From: Halosimplex carlsbadense 2-9-1
GTDB taxonomy: Archaea > Halobacteriota > Halobacteria > Halobacteriales > Haloarculaceae
Direction: 5' to 3'
NCBI RefSeq assembly: GCF_000337455.1
Contig: NZ_AOIU01000018.1
Location: forward strand, 1-64,000
DNA: 64,000 nucleotides
The translations under genes and the position numbers were made by a program. This document shows positions 1 through 8,044 of the stretch, one piece after another. The notes under the pieces are model-generated. The model did not search any database, was not told where the DNA came from, and saw nothing but the letters and a program-made list of their open reading frames with translations. Each line of letters starts with the position of its first letter. Position 1 is the first letter of the stretch.

Positions 1-23
1 CCTACACGACGCTCTTCCGATCT
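1..23. other. Illumina adapter sequence left at contig end
   Basis: These bases match exactly the 3' end of the Illumina TruSeq Read 1 adapter, ending in the characteristic GCTCTTCCGATCT. They are not genomic. The reading frame of the neighbouring minus-strand gene runs into them, so the last residues that can be translated there (DRKSVV) are artefactual. The true genomic sequence starts at base 24. Confidence 0.96.
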
Positions 24-628
24 GGAGTCTCCAGCAGCGCGACGAACACCCCGTAGACTGTGAATACTGCCCCGGGGATCGCGAAGTCCTCGTTCGCGCC
101 GACGTTCATCCCCTCGTCCAGGGTGACGGCCCCGTCGACCACGGCACCGTCAGCACGCACGAGGTCGCCGTCGTAGGTCAGATCGCCGCCGATCCGGGCG
201 TCGTCACCGAGACGGATCGTGTCGGCGCCGAGGCGCGCGTCGCCCAGCACCGTCCCGTCGACGGCGATGCTCCCGGCGCCGGCTTCGAGTGCGCCGTCGA
301 TCTGCGCGCCGTCGCCGATATCGACGGCGCCGCCCGCGGCGGTCACGTCGCCGCCGACCTCGCCCAGGATCTGGACGCTCCCGGCGGTGGCTTCCACGTC
401 GCCGGTCACGGTGCCCTCGACGACGACCGACCCGCCGAACGCCTGCAGGTCGCCGTTCACCGTCCCCCGCACGACGACGGTCCCGCCGAACGCCTGCAGG
501 TCCTCGTCGACGGTCTCGCCCGCCCCGACGACGACGGTCCCACCCGTTCGCGTCGCGGCGGCCGCCACCCCGGGTAGCACCGACAGGACGACGATCAGTA
601 CCACGACGGCCGTTGCTATTCGCTTCAT
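24..628 (-). CDS. Bactofilin-like polymer-forming protein, secreted or membrane-bound, truncated at C-terminus
   Basis: The protein has an N-terminal signal peptide or membrane anchor (residues 1-25, hydrophobic core then AAAA). It then has about ten short repeats of the type GTVxGDxxAxGGxVxVxG, which form the right-handed beta-helix seen in bactofilin (DUF583) proteins. At about residue 185 a hydrophobic stretch ([17 protein letters not shown]) begins, probably the first of the C-terminal membrane segments common in haloarchaeal versions. The gene is cut by the contig end and adapter. An AT-rich box (TTTATC) about 27 bases upstream of the ATG at 628 supports a leaderless start. The family makes polymeric scaffolds in bacteria; the role in haloarchaea is not established. 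Confidence 0.8.
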
Positions 629-752
629 CGCCCGATTCTACGCCCGACGAGGCGATAAAGATGTCAGCCAGATAATTGCTAGGCGCTTTCACGCGGTCGC
701 CGGTCGGGGGCCACTCGGTAGGTTTACGGGCGGCGGTCGCTACCCTCCGGGC

Positions 753-1736
753 ATGAGCGAGGCCGACACGGACTCGGGGTCGCGGGCGGGACGTGAAGAG
801 GTCTGGATCGAGAAGTACCGCCCCCAGACCCTCGACGAGATCGTCGGACAGGAGGACATCGTCGAGCGCCTCCAGAGCTACGTCGACCGCAACGACCTCA
901 GCCACTTCATGTTCTCGGGCCCGGCCGGTATCGGGAAGACGACCAGCGCGACGGCCATCGCACGCGAACTGTACGGCGACGACTGGCGGGACAACTTCCT
1001 CGAACTCAACGCCTCCGACGAGCGCGGCATCGACGTGGTGCGCGACCGCATCAAGAACTTCGCGCGGACTTCCTTCGGCGGCTACGAGTACCGGATCATC
1101 TTTCTCGACGAGGCCGACGCGCTCACCTCCGACGCGCAGGGAGCGCTCCGTCGGACGATGGAACAGTTCTCGAACAACGTCCGCTTCATCCTCTCGTGTA
1201 ACTACTCCAGCCAGATCATCGACCCGATCCAGTCCCGGTGTGCGGTCTTTCGCTTCGCACCGCTGTCGGACGAGGCGGTCGCCGAGGAGATGCGCCACAT
1301 CGCGGGCGAGGAGGGTATCGAGTTCACCGACGACGGCCTCGACGCGCTGGTCTACGCCGCCGACGGCGACATGCGCAAGGCGATCAACGCACTGCAGGCC
1401 GCCTCCGTGACGGGCGACGTGGTCGACGAGGAGGCCGTCTACGCGCTCACTTCGACCGCCAAGCCCGAGGAGATCAAGGAGATGGTCGACCAGGCGCTGG
1501 CCGGCGACTTCACCGCCGCGCGGTCGACGCTCGACCGCCTGCTGACCGAGGAGGGCATCGCCGGCGGCGACGTGATCGACCAGCTGCACCGCTCGGTGTG
1601 GGAGTTCGACCTCGACGACGAGGCCGCCGTTCGCCTGCTCGACCGCATCGGCGAGACGGAGTACCGGATCACGACCGGCGCCAACGAGCGCATCCAGCTC
1701 GAAGCGCTGCTCGCGTCGGTCGCGCTCGACGACTGA
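753..1736 (+). CDS. rfcS: Replication factor C small subunit
   Basis: This AAA+ clamp-loader ATPase, with the RFC large subunit, opens and loads the PCNA ring onto primed DNA. The 327-residue protein has the RFC box EKYRP (residues 20-24), Walker A GPAGIGKT (56-63), Walker B FLDEAD, the SRC arginine-finger motif (IQSRC) and the sensor-2 region [10 protein letters not shown]. The length is normal for an archaeal RfcS. The ATG at 753 is chosen over a longer in-frame extension because the extension is low-complexity antisense of the upstream gene, and a TTTAC box lies 27 bases before 753. A second RFC small subunit lies at 15109-16158. Confidence 0.96.
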   Translation: MSEADTDSGSRAGREEVWIEKYRPQTLDEIVGQEDIVERLQSYVDRNDLSHFMFSGPAGIGKTTSATAIARELYGDDWRDNFLELNASDERGIDVVRDRIKNFARTSFGGYEYRIIFLDEADALTSDAQGALRRTMEQFSNNVRFILSCNYSSQIIDPIQSRCAVFRFAPLSDEAVAEEMRHIAGEEGIEFTDDGLDALVYAADGDMRKAINALQAASVTGDVVDEEAVYALTSTAKPEEIKEMVDQALAGDFTAARSTLDRLLTEEGIAGGDVIDQLHRSVWEFDLDDEAAVRLLDRIGETEYRITTGANERIQLEALLASVALDD

Positions 1737-1766
1737 CCGGTCCCGTCTGCGAAACGTCCGCTCTTC

Positions 1767-1964
1767 TCAGGCCGACGCCTCGTAGCCGGCGTCTTCGACC
1801 GCGGCGAGGAGGTCGTCGGTGTCCGCGTCGCCCTCGACGGTCGCCGTCTCGGTCTCCCGGTTGGCCGTCGCCGACTCGACGCCCCCGATAGCTTCCAGCG
1901 CGTCCTCGACCGACTGTTCGCAGCCGCCGCAACTCATGCCAGTGACGGTGATCTGCCGTGCCAT
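1767..1964 (-). CDS. Heavy-metal-associated (HMA) domain protein, CopZ-like
   Basis: This 65-residue protein is a single HMA domain. The metal-binding loop GMSCGGC lies near residues 8-14, followed by the typical QSVEDAL helix and a C-terminal EDAGYEA strand and helix. Such stand-alone domains act as cytoplasmic copper chaperones that hand Cu(I) to P-type ATPases or sensors. No copper ATPase lies in the window, so the partner is elsewhere. The start at 1964 (MARQITV) fits the family better than an in-frame ATG 12 codons upstream. Confidence 0.88.
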   Translation of the reverse strand: MARQITVTGMSCGGCEQSVEDALEAIGGVESATANRETETATVEGDADTDDLLAAVEDAGYEASA

Positions 1965-2061
1965 ATTCGACCGTTGGCCCGCGACGCCCTTGGGTGCCAC
2001 GGAGGCGGATCGATCCTGTCGAACGCGCTACTTTTTTGCCTCGGACGCCCGAAGCGCCGCC

Positions 2062-3060
2062 ATGCGACGTGCCCTCCGCACCGTGGCCCTCCCGGCCGGC
2101 CTGTCGGCGCTCGCGTTCGCCGTGCTGTACGCGCCGTCGGCCGTCCTCGCCGGCGGGGTCCCCGACTGGCTCCCGAGCCTCGGACCGCCCGAGTTCACCG
2201 CGACCGTCTACCTGCAGGCCGGGAGCGTCGTCGGTACGACCGCGGTGCTGGCCGGCGCGCTCGCGCTCGGCTACCGGGAGGCCGGTCACCGCGACGTGTT
2301 CGAATCGTATCTCCGCTACGTCGGCGCGGTGCTGGCCGGCGGCGCGGGCGCGGTCGTCCTGACCGTCCTGGTGCTGGTCGCCGGCGATGGCGGGAATCCG
2401 TTCGATACGGTCCTGACCGCCGCGACGGCGCTGGTCGGTGTCCCGGGCTTCGTCGCGGTGAGCGCGCTCGCCGGGGCGGGGCTGGCGTCGCTCGGCCGGC
2501 CCGACCCCGCCAGCGCGCCGTCGGTTCGGCGGTCGCTTTCGCTCGGTCCGGCCGCGGCGGTCGTGACCGGGCTCGGCGTCGCGCTGGACGCGGCGGTCGA
2601 CGTGTTGGTGGCGACGACCGAGGGCGTCGGACTCCCGGCGTTCCTCCCGCAGAGCTGGTCGATCGGGTCGACACTCGTCACCTACCTCCAGCTCACCCGA
2701 CTCGCCTCGGACCTCGTCCTCCTCGCGGGCGGCCTGGCACTCGGCTATCTCGCGGTCCGCCGCCTCGGCGTCGAGGCCCCCTCGCGGCGGTTCGCCGCCG
2801 TCGTCGTGCTCGGCGGTTTCGCGGGCTTCTGGGTCGCCTGGCTGCCGGCGACGGCGGTCCTCGCGGCGACTCCGTCCGGGTCGAGCCTCGCCGCGCTCGC
2901 CGTCGCGGTCCCGGGGCGACTCCTCTCGACGGCCGCGGTCGCGACGGTGGCGGCGGTCGCGGGCGTCGCCGTCGCGCGCTTCGGGACCGACCGTCCGGAC
3001 GCGGCCGACGGCGAGGGGGTCGATTCGACGGGCGGCGACCCCGCCGCGAGGCCGCGGTGA
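2062..3060 (+). CDS. Polytopic membrane protein of unknown function
   Basis: The 332-residue protein is very hydrophobic, with about eight predicted transmembrane segments rich in Ala, Gly, Val and Leu. Its C-terminal tail is short, acidic and probably cytoplasmic (residues about 310-332). I recognise no enzymatic motif. The start at 2062 follows a T-rich box (TTTTTTG, about 2031-2037) at leaderless spacing. It looks like a haloarchaeal hypothetical membrane protein; a transporter or stress function would be a guess. Confidence 0.75.
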   Translation: MRRALRTVALPAGLSALAFAVLYAPSAVLAGGVPDWLPSLGPPEFTATVYLQAGSVVGTTAVLAGALALGYREAGHRDVFESYLRYVGAVLAGGAGAVVLTVLVLVAGDGGNPFDTVLTAATALVGVPGFVAVSALAGAGLASLGRPDPASAPSVRRSLSLGPAAAVVTGLGVALDAAVDVLVATTEGVGLPAFLPQSWSIGSTLVTYLQLTRLASDLVLLAGGLALGYLAVRRLGVEAPSRRFAAVVVLGGFAGFWVAWLPATAVLAATPSGSSLAALAVAVPGRLLSTAAVATVAAVAGVAVARFGTDRPDAADGEGVDSTGGDPAARPR

Positions 3061-3101
3061 ACGGGAACACAGTTTTGTGGCCGGACGTGGTACCGTACCT
3101 C

Positions 3102-3773
3102 ATGAAGTTCGTCATCGTCGGATTCGGTCGCGTCGGGATGCGGACCGCTCGCATCCTCCAGAGCGAGGGCCACGACCTCGTGATCGTCGACAACGACCCG
3201 AACAAGGTCGAACGCGCCCGCGAGGAGGGGTTCACCGTCGTCGAGGGGGACGGCGCCGACGAGTCCACGCTGATGGAGGCCGGTATCGCCGACGCCGACG
3301 CGGTCGGCGCGCTGACGGGCGATCTCAACACCAACTTCTCGGCGTGCATGCTCGGCAAACACCACGGACTGCGGACGGCCCTGCGCATCGACGAGGACTA
3401 CCGCCAGGAGATCTACGAGAAGTACGCCGAGGACGTCGACGAGATCATCTACCCCGAGCGACTGGGCGCCGCCGGCGCCAAGACCGCGCTGCTGGGCGGC
3501 GACTTCAACGTCCTCGCCGACCTGACGGAGGAACTCTCCGTGGCGACGGTTACCATCCCCGAGGGGTCGCCGCTGATCGGCCGCCGCGTCGTCGAGGTGG
3601 ACCTGCAGGGCGACGCACACATCTACGCGCACGGCCGGGCGGACGCCCCGATGGAGATCCCGCTGCCCCAGACCGCCATCGAGGCGGGGGACGACGTGGC
3701 GCTGATGGCCGCGCCCGCCGACCTTCCCGAGATCCGGGCGTTCCTCCGCGGCGACGAGGCGGCCGCCGCCTGA
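3102..3773 (+). CDS. trkA: TrkA-type potassium channel/transporter regulatory protein (RCK domain)
   Basis: This cytoplasmic NAD(H)- or nucleotide-binding regulator gates TrkH/KtrB-type potassium uptake, central to salt-in osmoadaptation. The 223-residue protein starts with the Rossmann motif GFGRVG (residues 7-12), with acidic VDND ending strand 2 and a typical ADA/GALTGDLNTN segment. That is the TrkA-N (RCK_N) domain (1-~125). A TrkA-C (RCK_C) domain follows (about 135-215: VATVTIPEGSPLIGR through ALMAAPADL). No TrkH gene is adjacent, so it either pairs in trans or regulates another transporter. A TTTTGTGG box lies about 27 bases upstream of the ATG. Confidence 0.92.
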   Translation: MKFVIVGFGRVGMRTARILQSEGHDLVIVDNDPNKVERAREEGFTVVEGDGADESTLMEAGIADADAVGALTGDLNTNFSACMLGKHHGLRTALRIDEDYRQEIYEKYAEDVDEIIYPERLGAAGAKTALLGGDFNVLADLTEELSVATVTIPEGSPLIGRRVVEVDLQGDAHIYAHGRADAPMEIPLPQTAIEAGDDVALMAAPADLPEIRAFLRGDEAAAA

Positions 3774-4074
3774 GAGGACCGTCGCTGGCGGTCATACTAT
3801 CGATGTCGTCACTGTCCGACAGCGCCGGGGCTCGGCGTCGCGGAAACGATGCGACCGCGTGGCCGCGGTCGCCGGGCGCCTTGGAATGGATAGGTGGGCG
3901 CGCCGTGGGGAGGATGGGAAACGAGGCCGTCGCTGCGCGCCCGCCTGACCATCCGCCACCGGTCGACGTAAAGCCCCGTCAGACGAGCGGCTGACGCCGG
4001 GTTGTGTGGTCGACCGACGCCAGTCGCGGGGACGACCCACACGTTTTACCCGCCCGAGACCCGTCGACTCGGGC
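3774..4074. other. Intergenic region holding the promoter of the 4075 ORF
   Basis: About 300 bases lie between trkA and the next plus-strand gene. I see no convincing ORF. An AT-rich box (GTTTTACC, about 4043-4050) centred 27 bases before the ATG at 4075 looks like a TATA element for a leaderless transcript. The rest is GC-rich and unremarkable. Confidence 0.5.
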
Positions 4075-4182
4075 ATGACGTGGGACGACCTCTTCGACCG
4101 CGCCGCCGGCTACGAAGTGACGAGCGAGGCGGTACGGTCGGCGCTTCGGGACCGTCGAGCGGAGTCGGGTGAGGTGCCGTGA
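4075..4182 (+). CDS. Very small protein (35 aa) upstream of and overlapping a PIN-like gene
   Basis: The ATG at 4075 opens a 35-codon frame with helical, charged composition (starts MTWDDLFDRAAGYEV, then SEAVRSALRDRR). A TATA-like GTTTTACC lies at leaderless distance. The stop overlaps the GTG start of the next gene by four bases (GTGA), which implies translational coupling. Codons show the high G/C third position of neighbouring genes. From memory, similar short ORFs precede this PIN-like gene in other haloarchaea; I cannot confirm that here. Function unknown. Confidence 0.65.
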   Translation: MTWDDLFDRAAGYEVTSEAVRSALRDRRAESGEVP

Positions 4183-4649
4183 CAGAGTCGAGTCCCGCCC
4201 GGATCGTCGCCGACGCCGACGTGCTCGCGGCGGACCTGCTCGTCGGCGGCGACGCCCGCGACGCGCTCGACGCCGTCCGAGTCCACTCGTGGGTCACGCT
4301 CGTCGCCAGCGACCCGTTACTCGACGACGCCGAGGCGGTGATCGCCGACCTGGCCGACCCCGAAATCGCAGTCGACTGGCGCGAGCGAGTCGAGGCGCTC
4401 CGGGAGCCAGTCGACCATCCCGAGGGGGACCATCCGGCGCTGGCCTCGGCGCTGCACGGCGGCGCGATGCACGTCCTCAGCTTCGACGACTCTCTCGGGT
4501 CGGCCGCCGCGGGCGCGGCGATCCGCGGTCGCGTCGAGACGAGCGTCAGGTCCCCGCGGGCCTTCGCGACCGTCTTCGACGCCGAATCGTTGTACGAAGC
4601 GGTCGAAGGCGGAGAATATCCCGGTCCCGACCGGGACCCGCGGGCGTAG
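4179..4649 (+). CDS. PIN-like domain protein, haloarchaeal conserved hypothetical
   Basis: The 156-residue protein begins VADADVLAADLL, which resembles the first acidic strand of a PIN nuclease fold. It continues with LVASDPLLDDAEAVI and a later HVLSFDDSL segment, where a PIN domain carries further acidic metal ligands. The family may be the one catalogued as DUF7384, but I have not verified that. The GTG start overlaps the preceding 35-codon ORF by four bases, so the two form a unit. Possible RNase activity rests only on the fold resemblance; the acidic set looks incomplete compared with VapC toxins. Confidence 0.75.
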   Translation: MTESSPARIVADADVLAADLLVGGDARDALDAVRVHSWVTLVASDPLLDDAEAVIADLADPEIAVDWRERVEALREPVDHPEGDHPALASALHGGAMHVLSFDDSLGSAAAGAAIRGRVETSVRSPRAFATVFDAESLYEAVEGGEYPGPDRDPRA

Positions 4650-4686
4650 CCGGCGGCGGCGCGGAGCCGGGCGGCCCGGCCGCCGC

Positions 4687-5361
4687 TCACTCCGTCGTGT
4701 CGCGCTCGGCGAGCCAGTCGGCGAACTTCGCCAGCGCCCGGCCGCGGTGGGAGACGGCGTTCTTCTCGTCGGGGTCCATCTCGGCGAAGGTGCGGTCGTC
4801 GTACTCGAAGATGGGGTCGTAGCCGAAGCCGCCGTCGCCGCGCGGCGCGACGATCTCGCCCGGGACGACGCCGTAGAAGAGTTTGACGGGGGGCGCCTCG
4901 CCGTCCCCCTCGTCCGTCCGGACCTGCTCGTCGGTCGTCGCCGCGGCGCGCTCGTCGGCCGAGAGGTCCTGGCCGCGGCGGTCATCGCGGTCGACCGGTT
5001 CGGGCGTCGCTTCGAAGTCCTCGCCGTCGCAGTAGGCAACGACGCCGCGGAAACTGGCGGCGCGGTCGTCCTCCTCGCTGGTGAGTCGCCAGACGCGCTC
5101 GACGCCGACGGTGTCGTGGACGTACGAGGAGTAGGGGCCGGGGAACCCGTCGAAGGCGTCGACGAACAGGCCGGCGTCGTCGACGAACACCGGCTCGTCG
5201 GTGTGCTCGTATGCCGCCCGCGCTTTGTGGGCGGCGATAGCGCCCAGGTCGGCGTGCTGGATCTCCGGCGTGTCGAAATCGAGCTGTTCGACCGGTTCGG
5301 CGAGGTACTCCCGGGCCTCGTTGACCTTCCCCGGATTCGTGGTGACGAACGTGACGGTCAT
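4687..5361 (-). CDS. rdgB: XTP/dITP (non-canonical purine NTP) pyrophosphatase, RdgB/HAM1 family
   Basis: The enzyme hydrolyses ITP, dITP and XTP to monophosphates, cleaning the nucleotide pool. Family signatures are the N-terminal TTNPGK substrate loop (residues 7-12), VDDAGLFVDAF (60-69), PGPYSSY, GGFGYDPIF near residue 180 and SHRGRAL near the C-terminus. At 224 residues it is longer than the usual about 185-200. The extra length is a hydrophilic acidic insertion at about 115-158, between the VVAYCDGEDF and VKLFYG strands. In several archaea this gene lies near the Kae1-Bud32 gene, as it does here with insertions between. Confidence 0.94.
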   Translation of the reverse strand: MTVTFVTTNPGKVNEAREYLAEPVEQLDFDTPEIQHADLGAIAAHKARAAYEHTDEPVFVDDAGLFVDAFDGFPGPYSSYVHDTVGVERVWRLTSEEDDRAASFRGVVAYCDGEDFEATPEPVDRDDRRGQDLSADERAAATTDEQVRTDEGDGEAPPVKLFYGVVPGEIVAPRGDGGFGYDPIFEYDDRTFAEMDPDEKNAVSHRGRALAKFADWLAERDTTE

Positions 5362-5451
5362 ACCCGAAGGCTACGCTCGGGCGGGCAAAGTCGCGTCGAT
5401 CGGGACGCGGTTGTCCGTCGGTCGCGGACGCGAACGAACCGCAGAAGGGCG

Positions 5452-5733
5452 TCAGTCCTCGACGACGACTTCGACCGGGTCCTCGTCGGCTTCGTCGTCG
5501 AACTCCGCCTCGCCGGCGCTCTGGTTTTGCTGCCACCACAGCGCCCCGGCGACGGCGAGGACGACCCACGAACGCCAGGAGGCGAGGTTGAGCGTGTAGC
5601 CGACGCCGAAGGGCTTCTCGACGAGCATTCCCTCGCCGGGCTGCCAGTACGTCGAGAGCATCCGCTTGAGACTGGGCTGCTCGAAGTTGTACGGAATGCC
5701 GAACAGCGAACCCGAAGTGGGCTTGTCGACCAT
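5452..5733 (-). CDS. DUF5808 domain membrane protein
   Basis: The 93-residue protein has a conserved soluble N-terminal part (SGSLFGIPYNFEQPSLKRML, then WQPGEGMLVEKPFGVGYTLN) typical of DUF5808. One transmembrane segment follows (WVVLAVAGALWW, residues about 56-68), then a very acidic tail. The ATG at 5733 (MVDKPTSG) is preferred over an upstream in-frame start because the conserved part begins there. Function unknown. Confidence 0.8.
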   Translation of the reverse strand: MVDKPTSGSLFGIPYNFEQPSLKRMLSTYWQPGEGMLVEKPFGVGYTLNLASWRSWVVLAVAGALWWQQNQSAGEAEFDDEADEDPVEVVVED

Positions 5734-5872
5734 GTGCCAGGATACGGGCGGCCCCGTTAAGTCGTTTTCCACCGCAAGCGGCGGGACCGCGCCGGGGTCG
5801 CGGCGCAATCGGTCCGGAACGTCGATCGATCCTGCCAGATCGGGATTCCGACCGCGACCGGCCGCCCCGCCG

Positions 5873-7420
5873 TCAGTCGTCCGCGTCCGGTCCGGCCTCG
5901 GGGCTCCCGGCCCGCACCCGACGCCAGGCGCCGAGGCCCAGCCCGGTCAGCGCGCCGACGGCGCCGAAGCCGGGGCCGTCACCGGACGTAGTCCCGTCGG
6001 GGCCGTCGGTCCCGGACGGCGATCCGTCGCTCCCGCCGGGCGGGGTCGCGCTCACGGACTCGCCGCCGGACGGGTCGCCGAGGGCGTAGACGAAGCTGTC
6101 ACTGCTACCGACGAAGACGGCGCCGGCGGTCACCGCGGGCGAGGAGAGCACGTCGCCGTCGGTCTCGACGGCGAACCGCTCCTGCCCGCTCTCGCGGTCG
6201 ATCGCGTAGAGGCTCGCGTCCTGGCTGCCGACGTAGACGGTGTCGTCGGTCACTGCGGGCGAGCTGTAGATCCGGCCGCCCGTCGCGTAGGACCACTCGA
6301 TGTCGCCGTTGGCGGCGTCGAGCGCCCAGAAGCTCTCGCCGAAGCTCCCCACGTAGACGGTTCCCTCGACGGCGACCGGCGAGGAGAGCACCGGCCCGCC
6401 GAGCTGGCGGCCCCAGACGAGCTCGGCCGTGCCGGTGTCGACGGCGTAGATCACGCCGGTGTAATCGCCGAAGTAGACGACGCCATCGCGGACCGTCGGC
6501 GAGCAGGCGACCTCGCCGCGGGCCGCGTAGGTCCGGATTTCCTCCCCGCTGGCGGCGTCGAGCGCGACGACGCTGCCGGTGCGGTCGCCGTTCCAGCGAC
6601 CGACGTACACCGTCCCGTCGATGACGGCCGCCGTCGAGTCGACGCGGTCGGCGACCGACGCGCTCCAGACCTCCTCGCCGGCCGTGTCGACCGCGTACAT
6701 CGTCCCCGCCTGGCTGCCCACGTAGAGCGTCCCGTCGCGGTAGGTCGGCGAGGCGAAGACGGCACCGTCGGTCTCGAACGTCCACTCCGCTTCGCCGCTG
6801 TCGGCGTCGACGGCGTGAAGCCGGGAATCGTGGCTCCCGACGTAGACGGTGCCGTCGACGACCGCGGGCGAGGACATCACTTCCTCCCTGGAGTCGGGAC
6901 CCGACCCGGTCCCGTAGGCCCACTCCTCCTCGCCGCTCGCGGCGTCGATGGCGTAGAGGTGGCCGTCGTTGCTGCCGACGTAGACGGTGCCGTCGGCGAC
7001 CGCGGGCGAGGAGACGACGTTGTCGGTCGGGTCGTCGGAGACGCCGCCGGCGGGCGTCCCCGTCGCCGCCGTCGCCGTGACCGTCGCCCGACCGGTCGAA
7101 CCGGTGTCGAACGTCCAGGCGGTCGACGCCTCGGCGGGGCCGAGCGCGTCCGTGAACCCGCTGTTGACCGGGTCCGCCTGGAACTGCGGCCACCGCGTCG
7201 GCCCGGCCGACCCGGTCGATTGCAGGGCAAGCGCGGCCGAAGGGCCGGAATCAGCGCCGGCGCGGCCGCTCTGGTCGTCCGAGCGGTCGCCGGGCGCGCC
7301 GCTCTCGGGGACTGTCGATGCGGCGCCGGTGCCGGCGGCGCCGAGCGTCGCCAGTGCGAGCGCACTCGTCCCGGCGTGCCGGAGGAGGGTCCGCCGCCGC
7401 CAGGGCTGCTGGTCGTCCAT
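5873..7420 (-). CDS. Tat-exported PQQ-like beta-propeller protein with PGF-CTERM-like tail
   Basis: This 515-residue secreted protein has a twin-arginine signal (WRRRTLLRHAGTSALALATLG, residues 7-27). It then has about eight repeats of the form SPAVxDGTVYVGSxDGxLYAxDxxSGEExW, each one blade of a PQQ-like (YWTD/Trp-docking) propeller. After a Gly/Ser/Asp-rich linker the protein ends PGFGAVGALTGLGLGAWRRVR plus a short tail, close to a PGF-CTERM sorting signal that archaeosortase would process for lipid anchoring. The propeller may bind ligand or protein outside the cell; no PQQ dehydrogenase catalytic residues are obvious. A second propeller protein, a lipoprotein, lies at 17827-19140. Confidence 0.88.
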   Translation of the reverse strand: MDDQQPWRRRTLLRHAGTSALALATLGAAGTGAASTVPESGAPGDRSDDQSGRAGADSGPSAALALQSTGSAGPTRWPQFQADPVNSGFTDALGPAEASTAWTFDTGSTGRATVTATAATGTPAGGVSDDPTDNVVSSPAVADGTVYVGSNDGHLYAIDAASGEEEWAYGTGSGPDSREEVMSSPAVVDGTVYVGSHDSRLHAVDADSGEAEWTFETDGAVFASPTYRDGTLYVGSQAGTMYAVDTAGEEVWSASVADRVDSTAAVIDGTVYVGRWNGDRTGSVVALDAASGEEIRTYAARGEVACSPTVRDGVVYFGDYTGVIYAVDTGTAELVWGRQLGGPVLSSPVAVEGTVYVGSFGESFWALDAANGDIEWSYATGGRIYSSPAVTDDTVYVGSQDASLYAIDRESGQERFAVETDGDVLSSPAVTAGAVFVGSSDSFVYALGDPSGGESVSATPPGGSDGSPSGTDGPDGTTSGDGPGFGAVGALTGLGLGAWRRVRAGSPEAGPDADD

Positions 7421-7481
7421 CGTGTCCGGCCAGCGTGCCGGACGGAGTAAGTCTTCCGTTAGCCGAGCAGGCTCCCGCCTG

Positions 7482-7934
7482 TCAGGCGAGCAGGCTCGTC
7501 ACCGGACCGTCGAAGTTGAGAATGATCGACTGGACGCGGTCGCCGAAGACAGCCTTCCCGGTCGGCGAGCGCTTCTGACCCGTGATGAACACGTGGTCGA
7601 CCCCGTTGTCGTCGGCGACTTCGAGGATGCGGTCGGCCTCGCTCTCGCCGTCGCCGATCCGCGCCCCGATGACGCGGTAGTCGACATCGTCGTCGAACAT
7701 GTCCTTGGCCGTCTCGCGGGCCTGTTTCTTGGCCGCGTCGATGACGACGCTGTCGTCGTATGCGGTGTGTTCCTCCTGGGCGACCACGTCGAGCGCCTCG
7801 CGGGCCTCCCTGAACTCGTCCGCGGTCATCAGCGAGAGGACGATCAGCTTGGCGTCGACGCCCGACGCGATCTCCCCTGCCTCCTCGAGCAGTTCCGTGT
7901 TCTCGTCGTCGTAGACCACCAGTGGTCGGTCCAT
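7482..7934 (-). CDS. Universal stress protein (UspA family)
   Basis: The 150-residue single-domain Usp protein has an N-terminal LVVYDD strand, an acidic middle, VDYRVIGARIGDGESEADRIL, and a C-terminal VDHVFITGQKRSPTGKAVFGD segment. That last segment resembles the ATP-binding GxxGxnG(S/T) loop, though its final serine is not canonical. Expected role: cytoplasmic stress-responsive nucleotide-binding protein. A clear TATA-like element (minus-strand GTTTTAAATAG, 7958-7968) lies 27 bases upstream of the ATG, giving a well-supported leaderless promoter. Confidence 0.88.
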   Translation of the reverse strand: MDRPLVVYDDENTELLEEAGEIASGVDAKLIVLSLMTADEFREAREALDVVAQEEHTAYDDSVVIDAAKKQARETAKDMFDDDVDYRVIGARIGDGESEADRILEVADDNGVDHVFITGQKRSPTGKAVFGDRVQSIILNFDGPVTSLLA

Positions 7935-8044
7935 AGTGTTCGTATGTTCGCCGACGACTATTTAAAACTCATTGGTGTCGGACAACAGGAACGCGGTCGG
8001 TCGGGGTAAACGCCCGCCCACACGACCCGGCGTGACCCCGTCAG

